Translations under genes and position numbers: made by a program
Part shown: positions 1 to 8,034 of the stretch, one piece after another
Numbering within the stretch: position 1 is the stretch's first letter
Layout of the letters: each line of letters opens with the position of its first letter
Notes under the pieces: generated by a model
Database searches by the model: none
What the model was told of the DNA's origin: nothing
Seen by the model: the letters and a program-made list of their open reading frames with translations, nothing else
Origin: Tannerellaceae bacterium
GTDB taxonomy: Bacteria > Bacteroidota > Bacteroidia > Bacteroidales > Tannerellaceae
Assembly (NCBI GenBank): GCA_031280645.1
Contig: JAITGL010000002.1
Location: 1-32,142, forward strand
Direction of reading: 5' to 3'
Length of the DNA: 32,142 nucleotides

Positions 1-1
1 C

Positions 2-49
2 ATCAAGATTCATAAATCCGAAGCCTTCGACCTGTATGGAGCACGATGA
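2..49 (+). CDS. C-terminal tail of an upstream gene, probably RimO (partial)
   Basis: The frame starting at base 2 is open from the window edge and ends at TGA 47-49, giving a 15-residue tail with the pattern SEAFDLYG near the end. A very similar pattern closes the TRAM domain of RimO, the ribosomal protein S12 methylthiotransferase. RimO often precedes an HU gene in Bacteroidales (recalled, not checked). The stretch is too short to prove identity. The HU gene starts 41 bases later. Confidence 0.45.
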   Translation: MKIHKSEAFDLYGAR

Positions 50-90
50 AATCATAAAAAAGATGAAAAAATTTTTTTGTTTACAAAAAA

Positions 91-426
91 ATGAGTAATC
101 TCGCCCGCAAATTTAGAGCTCATATTGACACAATGAAAAATAAAGAATTGTTGAAAGAACTTGCAACGCGCATGAATTGGACCTTAGTAGAGGCTTCAGG
201 CATGGTTTCCGAACTCGGTAGTATAATAAGTACGAAGCTGAGCGAGGGCGATATGGTCAATATGGATGGACTGGGGCAATTTGAAACCAAAAAGAAAGGC
301 GAACGTATTTCGGTGAATCCTGCAAACGGGTTGCGCTACCTTGTTCCTCCAAAACTTGTTGCTGTATTTAAACCGAGTGCGGCTTTGAAAAGCAAATTAA
401 AAGAAATGGAAACCAGCCATGAATAG
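91..426 (+). CDS. HU-family DNA-binding protein
   Basis: This 111-residue protein has the HU/IHF fold pattern. An N-terminal helical half (about 15-55) is followed by a beta-arm region with a G-x-G-x-F motif (DGLGQFETK) and the ISVNPANG-type arm around residues 75-82, where most HU proteins carry a DNA-inserting proline. HU proteins are small dimers that bend and package DNA. The start follows a TTTACAAAAAAATG context with no Shine-Dalgarno sequence, which is usual in Bacteroidota. The stop codon overlaps the next gene by 8 bases (CATGAATAG), so the two are translated from one message and are probably translationally coupled. The C-terminal 20 residues are Lys-rich. The family call is firm; the target DNA is unknown. 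Confidence 0.85.
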   Translation: MSNLARKFRAHIDTMKNKELLKELATRMNWTLVEASGMVSELGSIISTKLSEGDMVNMDGLGQFETKKKGERISVNPANGLRYLVPPKLVAVFKPSAALKSKLKEMETSHE

Positions 427-2227
427 CCGTTTAACCGTAAGCGATTTGTCGGCCTTGCTCTCCCAGGCGACGGGTAAAGATATCGACCAGACAGGAAATT
501 TCCTCCAAGAGTTTCTATCGATTGTCGACGAAGGACTGTTTGCAGACAAGGTAGTCAAAGTAAACTCTATCGGAACCTTTAAGATCATCCAGGTAGAAAA
601 ACGTGAAAGCATTGATGTGAACACCAAGGAACGCATCCTCATTCCCGAACACTTCAAGCTATCGTTTACTCCCGACAAGGAAATGCGCACAGTTGTAAAC
701 AAGCCCTTTGAAGTATTTGAAACTATCCCAATAGAAGAAGGTACCAACATCGAATCGCTAAGAACAATACAAGTTCAGGAAAGGGAAGACTACGATGAGG
801 CTGACGATACCGACGAAATCATCAAACAGGAATCATCTACCGAAGTTGAAACCTCTATATTAGAAATAGCCCAGGAAGCCAACGCAGGCGACCGCCCCAC
901 AGTTATTATAAAGGAAGACATTCTGCCTACGCTTCCGGAAGAGAAAGTAGAAGCAAAACCGGAAGAAGTAATACCGCCGGTTCCCGACGAATGGTTCACG
1001 CGGCCTGTGGCCGAAACAGCCATCCTGCCTGAAGAAGCGATGCTTCCGCTACCGGAGCCGGAACCGCCGGTTGTCGAGTTGCCGCCGCCGCCACTTACAG
1101 AAGAACCGCCGCTCCCGGCGGCGCCTCCTCTGCCGGCCTTCAGCGAACTGGAAGACGATGAACCCCAAGAACTCTCCTATCATTACGATGATTATTCCAG
1201 CTACACCAATGATTATTATATAGATCCTGACAACAGAAAAAACATCGAACAAAATAATTTAAAAGAAGAATATATGGACAATTTTAACGTAAACAGAAGA
1301 AAGCCCGGTCCGGTACCTTATGGACAACAAGGAAGCGGCGGCTCATTGACCAATAACGTTGCGGCTGTGATACTTGCGGCTGTGATCGTTGTTTTAGTTA
1401 TAGTATTGGCATTTATGCTACTTAAACCGACCAAAAGCAAGTCGATAAAGGGAGAGATTGACCGTGCGGAGTTATTACTTCCTCAACAGTCGATCAAAAG
1501 CGAAATTGACAACAATGTAGATTTCGGTATTGATGATAGCTACAATGAGCCAGAAATTGAATCTAAACCGCAGCCGGAAAAACCAAGCCCGAAGAAATCG
1601 TATGTGGGAGCAAAAAGGCCGTTGCCTGCCATATCGAAACAGTTACCGACATCAGTAACAACCGTGAAGGGCGACCGTTTGAATCTGCTGGCTTTGAAAT
1701 ATTACGGAGACAAAGTGTACTGGGTTTATATTTATGCAGCCAATCATACCAAGCTTCAAAACCCGGATATTTTGCCATTGAATATAACCCTGACTATTCC
1801 ATTGGCACAAGAACACGGAATAGATCTTAGCCGTCTCTCACTACGTAAAGCATACGCTTTGCAAAGGGATATTCTTAATAACAAAAGCTCTTTCGGATCA
1901 AGTAGCCACAATGTTCCCGCACAGAGGAGTTACCAATATAATGAGTCTTACGACGATCCGTACAATGACGGCAACAATTATAGCGACGATTATTATGATA
2001 ACGACGAAGGATCTATTGGCGGCGATTATAGCGGCGATGGATCCGGTAGCGATGAAACAACCGACGACTTCGGCACTAACGGCGATGACTTAGGGAGCGA
2101 TGACGACTTCTTTGGAGCTAAAGCTACCGGTAAAAATAGCAGGAGTACTGTAAAAAGATCCTCAGGGAAAACAAATACGACCAATCAATCAAAGCCGGTA
2201 TCGAATAGAAGGCTTGATGTTTTATGA
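419..2227 (+). CDS. HU-like domain / transmembrane / LysM fusion protein
   Basis: This 602-residue protein has an unusual domain order. Residues 1-95 form a second HU-like domain (IGTFKI motif at 51-56). Residues 100-250 are acidic and Pro/Glu-rich, including a run of PPPP. Residues 313-335 form a single strongly hydrophobic membrane segment followed by Lys-rich sequence. Residues 412-462 form a LysM-type domain (VKGDRLNLLALKYYG...NPDILP...LTIPL). The tail from about 500 to 570 is Asp/Tyr/Gly/Ser low complexity. Such HU/LysM fusions are known in Bacteroidota, usually as uncharacterised proteins. With DNA binding before and peptidoglycan binding after one membrane span, the protein could link nucleoid and envelope, but this is inference. 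It overlaps the preceding HU gene. The HU-like half may have lost DNA binding and serve dimerisation with the upstream HU. Confidence 0.85.
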   Translation: MNSRLTVSDLSALLSQATGKDIDQTGNFLQEFLSIVDEGLFADKVVKVNSIGTFKIIQVEKRESIDVNTKERILIPEHFKLSFTPDKEMRTVVNKPFEVFETIPIEEGTNIESLRTIQVQEREDYDEADDTDEIIKQESSTEVETSILEIAQEANAGDRPTVIIKEDILPTLPEEKVEAKPEEVIPPVPDEWFTRPVAETAILPEEAMLPLPEPEPPVVELPPPPLTEEPPLPAAPPLPAFSELEDDEPQELSYHYDDYSSYTNDYYIDPDNRKNIEQNNLKEEYMDNFNVNRRKPGPVPYGQQGSGGSLTNNVAAVILAAVIVVLVIVLAFMLLKPTKSKSIKGEIDRAELLLPQQSIKSEIDNNVDFGIDDSYNEPEIESKPQPEKPSPKKSYVGAKRPLPAISKQLPTSVTTVKGDRLNLLALKYYGDKVYWVYIYAANHTKLQNPDILPLNITLTIPLAQEHGIDLSRLSLRKAYALQRDILNNKSSFGSSSHNVPAQRSYQYNESYDDPYNDGNNYSDDYYDNDEGSIGGDYSGDGSGSDETTDDFGTNGDDLGSDDDFFGAKATGKNSRSTVKRSSGKTNTTNQSKPVSNRRLDVL

Positions 2228-2283
2228 TATTTTGAGGATCATACACGATAGGTTAGTAATATTTAACCGCTAACGTGGTGATT

Positions 2284-2346
2284 AAAAGGTTTATCATTTA
2301 TAATTTTGTGCATAGAAACAGCAAAATTATAAATGATAAATCTTTT
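2284..2346. repeat. Large perfect inverted repeat upstream of moxR
   Basis: The arms 2290-2308 and 2322-2340 are exact reverse complements (19 bp) around a 13-base loop. Outside them, 2284-2289 pairs with 2341-2346, with one G-T wobble, giving about 25 pairs. The stem is AT-rich and is followed by a short T-rich stretch. It ends 9 bases before the moxR start codon. The left arm contains TAATTTTG (2301-2308), which matches the Bacteroidota -7 promoter box. It may be an operator, a terminator for the HU/LysM gene, or both. A transcript starting upstream of it would carry the hairpin next to the start codon. Confidence 0.85.
2301..2308 (+). promoter_or_regulatory. Candidate -7 box for the moxR-bat operon
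   Basis: TAATTTTG matches TANNTTTG. It would place the transcription start near base 2314, inside the hairpin loop and about 40 bases before moxR. I find no clear TTTG element 19-21 bases upstream. Its mirror image in the right arm faces the other way. Confidence 0.4.
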
Positions 2347-2355
2347 TATTGAACT

Positions 2356-3351
2356 ATGAGTCAAACAGTGGATATACGAGAATTAAATGAACTGATAGAA
2401 AAGAAAAGTTCATTTGTTAACATGATTACTATGGGAATGGACCAAGTAATCGTAGGTCAGAAGCATCTGGTAGAGTCTTTATTGATTGGTTTGCTTTCGG
2501 ATGGACACATTTTACTGGAAGGTGTTCCCGGATTAGCAAAAACGTTAGCGATTAAAACGATAGCTTCGCTCATAGATGCAAAATACAGCCGAATTCAATT
2601 TACCCCCGACCTGCTGCCTGCCGATGTTATCGGTACCATGATTTACAGCCAGAAAAAAGAAGAGTTCCTTGTCAAACACGGACCCGTTTTTGCCAATTTT
2701 GTACTGGCTGATGAAATTAACCGCGCACCAGCCAAAGTACAAAGCGCCCTGTTGGAAGCCATGCAGGAGCATCAGGTAACCATAAGCGAAACAACCTACC
2801 CACTACCCGTACCATTCCTCGTAATGGCAACACAAAATCCCATTGAACAGGAAGGAACATATCCTCTCCCCGAAGCACAGGTTGACCGCTTCATGCTAAA
2901 AACCATAGTTGGATACCCTAAAAAAGACGAAGAAAAACTCATCATACGGCAAAACATAACAGGAGAAAAACCTGCGATTAAACCCGTTATCACTAAGGAA
3001 GAAATCGTTGAAGCCCGCAAAGTTATCCGTCAGGTATACCTTGATGAAAAGATAGAACGATACATCGTCGATATCGTATTCGCCACACGATTCCCGCGCG
3101 AACACGGATTAGAAAACCTCGGCGATATGATATCCTTCGGAGCCTCGCCGCGCGCATCAATCAATCTTGCGTTGGCTGCACGCTCTTATGCTTTTATTAA
3201 ACGACGAGGATATGTAATACCCGAAGACATAAGAGCCGTTTGTCACGACGTAATGCGGCACCGCATCGGTTTAAGTTACGAGGCCGAAGCCAACAATCTA
3301 ACATCTGAAGAAGTTGTAAGTGAAATTCTCAACAAGGTCGAAGTTCCTTAA
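2356..3351 (+). CDS. moxR: MoxR-family AAA+ ATPase
   Basis: This 331-residue AAA+ ATPase is full length for the MoxR family. It has Walker A GVPGLAKT at 56-63, Walker B VLADE at 116-120 followed by the family sequence INRAPAKVQSA, and sensor-1 in MATQNP at 158-162. MoxR ATPases act as chaperones that mature VWA-domain partners, and here six further operon members follow, including three VWA or DUF58 proteins. Expected location is the cytoplasm at the inner membrane. The start lies 9 bases after the large inverted repeat. The next gene begins 3 bases after the stop. All ATPase motifs are intact. Confidence 0.93.
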   Translation: MSQTVDIRELNELIEKKSSFVNMITMGMDQVIVGQKHLVESLLIGLLSDGHILLEGVPGLAKTLAIKTIASLIDAKYSRIQFTPDLLPADVIGTMIYSQKKEEFLVKHGPVFANFVLADEINRAPAKVQSALLEAMQEHQVTISETTYPLPVPFLVMATQNPIEQEGTYPLPEAQVDRFMLKTIVGYPKKDEEKLIIRQNITGEKPAIKPVITKEEIVEARKVIRQVYLDEKIERYIVDIVFATRFPREHGLENLGDMISFGASPRASINLALAARSYAFIKRRGYVIPEDIRAVCHDVMRHRIGLSYEAEANNLTSEEVVSEILNKVEVP

Positions 3352-3354
3352 TGT

Positions 3355-4224
3355 ATGGAAACGAGTGAACTATTACAGAAAGTTCGCCGTATTGAAATAA
3401 AAACTCGCGGCCTTTCCCGAAACATTTTTGCCGGACAATACCACACCGCTTTCAAAGGAAGAGGTATGGCCTTCAGCGAAGTACGCGAGTATCAATATGG
3501 CGACGACATACGCGACATCGACTGGAACGTAACAGCACGATATGTTCGCCCCTACGTGAAAATTTTTGAAGAAGAACGCGAACTTACCGTCGTACTCCTT
3601 ATTGACATGTCGGGAAGCCGCAATTTTGGTTCTACCCACGTAATGAAGCGAGATATGATAACTGAAATAGCGGCAACCTTGGCATTCTCCGCTATACAGA
3701 ATAACGATAAGATCGGCGTCGTATTCTTTTCCGACCACATTGAGAAGTTTATCCCACCACAAAAAGGGAAAAAGCATATCCTTTATATTATCCGCGAACT
3801 AATCGACTTCCATCCAGATCATGCTGGAACAAATATCAGTCAGGCATTGAAATATCTTACAAATGCAATAAAAAAACGATGCACAGCCTTTCTAATATCT
3901 GATTTCGTCAGTCAAAGTAATTTCAAAGAAGCTCTGACGATTGCTAACAAAAAACACGACATAGTAGCCATACAGGTTTACGATTGCCGAGAAACCGTAT
4001 TACCTATGATCGGATTGATGAAAATACGGGATGCTGAAACAGGAGAAGAACGATGGATCGACGCATCGTCGCAGAAAACGCGCCTTGCTTACAGCCAATG
4101 GTGGGAAAAACGCCAGCAAGACATGAACGAAACTTTCAAAAAATGCAAAGTAGATGCCGTATCTATACGTACAGAAGACGACTTCGTAAAATCACTGATC
4201 GCACTCTTTGAAAAACGGAATTAA
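3355..4224 (+). CDS. DUF58 (VWA-like) protein
   Basis: This 289-residue protein carries the DUF58 signature YQYGDDIRDIDW (47-58) followed by the VWA-like metal site D84-x-S-G-S. DUF58 proteins are the usual partners of MoxR ATPases and sit beside them in many genomes. In the Bat operon this gene is the second member. The start at 3355 is preferred because it lies just after the moxR stop; an overlapping ATG at 3351 is out of frame. No signal peptide or membrane segment is visible, so it is probably cytoplasmic. Its biochemical role is unknown. Confidence 0.9.
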   Translation: METSELLQKVRRIEIKTRGLSRNIFAGQYHTAFKGRGMAFSEVREYQYGDDIRDIDWNVTARYVRPYVKIFEEERELTVVLLIDMSGSRNFGSTHVMKRDMITEIAATLAFSAIQNNDKIGVVFFSDHIEKFIPPQKGKKHILYIIRELIDFHPDHAGTNISQALKYLTNAIKKRCTAFLISDFVSQSNFKEALTIANKKHDIVAIQVYDCRETVLPMIGLMKIRDAETGEERWIDASSQKTRLAYSQWWEKRQQDMNETFKKCKVDAVSIRTEDDFVKSLIALFEKRN

Positions 4225-4239
4225 CGCCTTGCCTGAAAG

Positions 4240-5244
4240 ATGAAAAAAGCAACACTATGCTCACTTATACTGCTGATACTCTCATGTTATCCTATCGGGA
4301 AAATAATTGCGCAACAAACGCTAATTGAAGCCAAGATTGATGTGCCGGCCATACTTATAGGCGAACAAACACGCATCAAACTAACCGTTTTCACCGACAA
4401 CGGACGGAATGTTCAGCTACTTCTCCCACGCGATACGATCATTAGAGGTATTGAAATACTCGGAATGTCGAAACCTGATACAGTACAAATTGAAAACAAT
4501 CGTATCGCCGTTTCACAAGATATACTGATAACATCATTTGATTCGGCTCTATATTCCATTCCTCCATTCACGGTTGTCGACGGTGCTGACACCATATTGT
4601 CAAAAGAACCTTTGGGTTTGAAAGTCTCAACAGTGCAGGTTGATATCGACAACCCAGATAAATTTTATGATATTGCTGATGTTTGGAAGCCTCCATTTGT
4701 TCTGGCCGACTACTATCCACTCATTTTCGGCGTATTGATCGCATTGCTGCTGATCTGCATCACTGGTTACATAATCCAGAGAATAAGGAAGAAAAAAACG
4801 ATTTTGCCTTTCATCGCAAATACACCGGAGCGTCCACCACATGAACAGGCCATAATGGAACTTAACCAAATAAAACAACAAAAATTGTGGCAACAAGGCC
4901 GCGTCAAGGAGTTCTATACCCTCGTAACCGAAACTCTAAGACGATACATAGCCATACGTTTTAACATAGGAGCAATGGAAATGACCTCTGCTGAAGTACT
5001 ACATGTAATCAGGCGGGAAAACGAGGCTGATTCCGTTTACGACAATATCAACCAAATTCTCCAACTGGCTGATTTCGTAAAGTTCGCCAAACTTAATCCG
5101 CAGCAAAATGAGAATGAACTTAGTCTCATGAACGCTTACTTGTTCGTCAATCAAACGAAAGAAACCGATTATTCTTCCCTTATTATTAACGAAGAAGAAC
5201 ATGATGAGAAAGAAACGGTAACCCAACAACAAACGAATAATTAA
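4240..5244 (+). CDS. Bat-operon membrane protein of unknown function
   Basis: This 334-residue protein has an N-terminal signal peptide (hydrophobic 5-18, likely cleavage after IIAQ at about residue 25). A beta-rich extracytoplasmic part follows to about 155, then one membrane segment at 160-180 and a basic stop (RIRKKK). The cytoplasmic C-terminal part (about 205-320) is helical. This layout resembles the later BatD protein and the DUF4381-type proteins found between DUF58 and BatA genes. It lies 15 bases after the DUF58 gene and 2 bases before batA, so it is co-transcribed. The C-terminal 15 residues are Glu/Gln/Asn-rich. It is probably a scaffold or anchor for the VWA complex; no catalytic motif is seen. 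Confidence 0.8.
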   Translation: MKKATLCSLILLILSCYPIGKIIAQQTLIEAKIDVPAILIGEQTRIKLTVFTDNGRNVQLLLPRDTIIRGIEILGMSKPDTVQIENNRIAVSQDILITSFDSALYSIPPFTVVDGADTILSKEPLGLKVSTVQVDIDNPDKFYDIADVWKPPFVLADYYPLIFGVLIALLLICITGYIIQRIRKKKTILPFIANTPERPPHEQAIMELNQIKQQKLWQQGRVKEFYTLVTETLRRYIAIRFNIGAMEMTSAEVLHVIRRENEADSVYDNINQILQLADFVKFAKLNPQQNENELSLMNAYLFVNQTKETDYSSLIINEEEHDEKETVTQQQTNN

Positions 5245-5246
5245 CA

Positions 5247-6233
5247 ATGATCTTTGCAAACCCTACATATTTATACCTTGCGCTCCTGATCATACCCTTG
5301 ACAGTATGGTATATATTAAAACTGCGCAAAAGCCAGGCCAGCATGCAAATATCTTCTACCGACGCATTCCGAGGGTCTGCTGTAAATTCATTTAAGATAT
5401 ACCTCCGCCATTTCCCGTTTGTACTCCGCATGGCCGCCGTTGCCGTACTTACCATTGTGCTCGCACGACCACAGTCGACCGATAATTGGCAAAAGAAATC
5501 GACCGAAGGAATCGACATAATGATGGCAATCGACGTATCTACAAGTATGCTGGCTGAAGATTTAAAGCCCAACCGCCTCGAAGCCGCCAAAGACGTTGCC
5601 GCGTCTTTTATCAACGGAAGAACAAGCGACAATATAGGCCTAGTGGTATTTTCCGGCGAAAGTTTCACGCAATGTCCTCTAACGACTGATCACCATGTAC
5701 TCCTAAACCTTTTTGGAAATATAAAATGCGGAATGATCAATGACGGTACTGCCATTGGTCTCGGATTGGCCAACGCCGTTAGCCGTATAAAAGACAGTCA
5801 GGCCATTGCTAAAGTTATTATTCTCCTTACCGACGGTTCTAACAATATGGGCGAAATTGCTCCCATCACAGCCGCAGAAATCGCTCAAACATTCGGCATA
5901 AGAGTATACACCATCGGCGTCGGAACAAAAGGCATGGCTCCATATCCGTTTCAAACAGCCTTCGGAATACAGTATCAAAACGTTCCGGTAGATATTGATG
6001 AAGATATGTTGAAACAAATTGCAGCCATAACCGGCGGACAATATTTCCGTGCGGTTGACAATGCACACCTGAAAAGTATATATGCTGAAATCGACCAGTT
6101 GGAGAAAACTCGTATAAATGTTCAGGAATACAGCAAAAAACAGGAAGAATATCTAAATCTTGCCTTGATTGTATTTGGCCTCCTGCTATTTGAAATTCTG
6201 ATCAGAAACCTGCTATTAAGGCATATACCATGA
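5247..6233 (+). CDS. batA: BatA, VWA-domain aerotolerance protein
   Basis: This 328-residue protein has membrane segments at about 5-23 and 57-74, a VWA domain from about 88 to 290, and a C-terminal membrane segment (about 304-322). The metal-ion-dependent adhesion site is complete: D96-x-S98-x-S100, T168 and D196 (LLTDGS). BatA belongs to the Bacteroides aerotolerance (Bat) set, named from B. fragilis mutants with altered oxygen tolerance. It is probably an inner-membrane protein that binds partner proteins through the metal site. The start is 2 bases after the previous gene. It is paralogous to the next gene, and both begin with F-A-N-P-x-Y-L-Y-L. Confidence 0.93.
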   Translation: MIFANPTYLYLALLIIPLTVWYILKLRKSQASMQISSTDAFRGSAVNSFKIYLRHFPFVLRMAAVAVLTIVLARPQSTDNWQKKSTEGIDIMMAIDVSTSMLAEDLKPNRLEAAKDVAASFINGRTSDNIGLVVFSGESFTQCPLTTDHHVLLNLFGNIKCGMINDGTAIGLGLANAVSRIKDSQAIAKVIILLTDGSNNMGEIAPITAAEIAQTFGIRVYTIGVGTKGMAPYPFQTAFGIQYQNVPVDIDEDMLKQIAAITGGQYFRAVDNAHLKSIYAEIDQLEKTRINVQEYSKKQEEYLNLALIVFGLLLFEILIRNLLLRHIP

Positions 6234-6303
6234 GTCGGTTATTTCTGGAAGCTTCATCGCCTTCGTCAGATAATAAATAATGTTTTAATAAAAAGTCAAT
6301 TAT

Positions 6304-7995
6304 ATGTTCCGATTCGCAAACCCTGATTACTTATACTTGCTTTTAACTATTCCATTCGTGATTGTGCTATATGTGTTGGCAACAACCGGCAGAAAAAAGG
6401 CGCTCCGGAAATTCGGTAACCCCGAACTCCTCGCGGAACTAATGCCCGATGTTTCTCCCAAACGTCGCCATTGGAAATTCTGGATACTGCTGGGAGCCAT
6501 AGCCACAATAATACTTGTAATAGCCGGACCACAGTTTGGCTCAAAGCTCGAAACGGTGAAACGCCAGGGAGTGGAGATAATGGTTTGTCTTGACGTTTCA
6601 AACTCCATGTTAGCGGAAGATGTGTCGCCTAATCGCCTTGAAAAAGCAAAACAAATACTTTCGCGCCTTACCGAAGGATTCAGTAACGACAAGCTGGGGC
6701 TGATCGTTTTTGCAGGAGATGCCTTTACGCAATTACCTATAACGTCCGATTATATTTCCGCAAAAATGTTCCTCTCGTCCATTGATCCCTCAATGGTCTC
6801 TACCCAGGGAACTGCTATCGGAGCAGCGCTCGACCTTGCCCTGCGATCTTTCTCACCCAGCGAAACAGCCGACAAGGCTATCATTCTTATTACCGACGGT
6901 GAAAATCATGAAGGCAACGCTGTTGAGGCCGCACAACGGGCTGCCGACAACAACATTCGTATTCATATCGTCGGTATGGGCCAACTAAACGGCTCTCCCA
7001 TCCCTACCGGCAACAACACTTTCATGAAAGACGCCGAAGGTAACGTTGTTATAACCAAGCTCAACGAACCCATGTGCCAGGAAATTGCCGCCGCCGGACA
7101 AGGCATTTACGTCCGCGCCGACAATACTAACACAGCTTTAAAAAACCTTCAAAACGAAATAAATAAAATGAAAAAAGCAGAAGTGGAAAGTAAAATATAC
7201 ACCGAATACGAGGAGCAATTCCAAACCATTGCATGGATATGCCTCGCGCTTTTATTGCTCGATATTCTTATTATCGAAAGGAAAAGCAGGATATTCCGCC
7301 GCATTAAACTTTTTACCATCGCCATGATATTTGCTTCGGGAACCATGTTCGCACAAAAAGCCGAACGGCAAAACATTCGCGAAGGCAATAAGCTCTACAA
7401 GGCCGAAAAGTTTACCGAAGCCGAAATTGCATATCGCAAAAGTACCGAAGTCAACCCGCGCTCCGTTGAAGGAGCATACAACTTAGGCAACGCTCTTTAC
7501 AAGGAAGGCAAATATCCTGAAGCCGCCGAACAATACCAGCTCGTTCTCGGACAAGGAGAACGCCTCGCCAAAGAAAACCCAAACAACTTGCAAAAGCTGG
7601 CGCAAGTTCTCCATAATACAGGCAATATTCACATGCAAGGCAAAGATTACGCGAAAAGCATAGAGGCATACAAACAATCGCTGCGCATCAATCCGAGCAA
7701 CGACGAAACACGGTATAATCTTGCCCTCGCAAAAAAACTCCTCGACGATCAGCAACAGGAGCAAGAAAACCAAGATAATCAAGAGCAGCAAAACCAAGAC
7801 GAACAACAAGAGCAACAACAGCCGCAAGACAATCAGCAGAAATCGCAGGAAGAGCAAAAACCAAACGAACAGATGAGTCGCGATAACGCACAGCAAATCC
7901 TCGACGCATTCCTTCAGGATGAAAAGGATACTCAAGATAAAGTAAAACAAATGCAACAGCAACATTCCGGACGCAAAACAGGAAAGCAGTGGTAA
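6304..7995 (+). CDS. batB/batC: BatB-BatC fusion (VWA plus TPR)
   Basis: This 563-residue protein joins two Bat proteins. Residues 1-325 are BatB: membrane segments at 10-26 and 57-75, a VWA domain with D97-x-S99-x-S101, T170 and D198, and a third segment at about 309-324. Residues 331-351 (ending GTMFAQ) look like the signal peptide of a former separate BatC. Residues 355-480 hold TPR repeats (AYNLGNALYKEGKYPEAAEQY; NTGNIHMQGKDYAKSIEAYKQ), followed by a Gln-rich tail (about 485-540). BatC normally acts as a periplasmic TPR protein in the same complex. There is a 70-base gap after batA with no obvious promoter. The fusion has no stop or frameshift at the join. Confidence 0.92.
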   Translation: MFRFANPDYLYLLLTIPFVIVLYVLATTGRKKALRKFGNPELLAELMPDVSPKRRHWKFWILLGAIATIILVIAGPQFGSKLETVKRQGVEIMVCLDVSNSMLAEDVSPNRLEKAKQILSRLTEGFSNDKLGLIVFAGDAFTQLPITSDYISAKMFLSSIDPSMVSTQGTAIGAALDLALRSFSPSETADKAIILITDGENHEGNAVEAAQRAADNNIRIHIVGMGQLNGSPIPTGNNTFMKDAEGNVVITKLNEPMCQEIAAAGQGIYVRADNTNTALKNLQNEINKMKKAEVESKIYTEYEEQFQTIAWICLALLLLDILIIERKSRIFRRIKLFTIAMIFASGTMFAQKAERQNIREGNKLYKAEKFTEAEIAYRKSTEVNPRSVEGAYNLGNALYKEGKYPEAAEQYQLVLGQGERLAKENPNNLQKLAQVLHNTGNIHMQGKDYAKSIEAYKQSLRINPSNDETRYNLALAKKLLDDQQQEQENQDNQEQQNQDEQQEQQQPQDNQQKSQEEQKPNEQMSRDNAQQILDAFLQDEKDTQDKVKQMQQQHSGRKTGKQW

Positions 7996-8034
7996 ACACA
8001 AAACAACAAGTAAAACCCATTTAGAGCATAGTTC

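Noticed and set aside
2290..2340. An invertible promoter switch between the repeat arms
   Set aside because: Only 13 bases lie between the arms and no recombinase gene is nearby, so inversion would change almost nothing.
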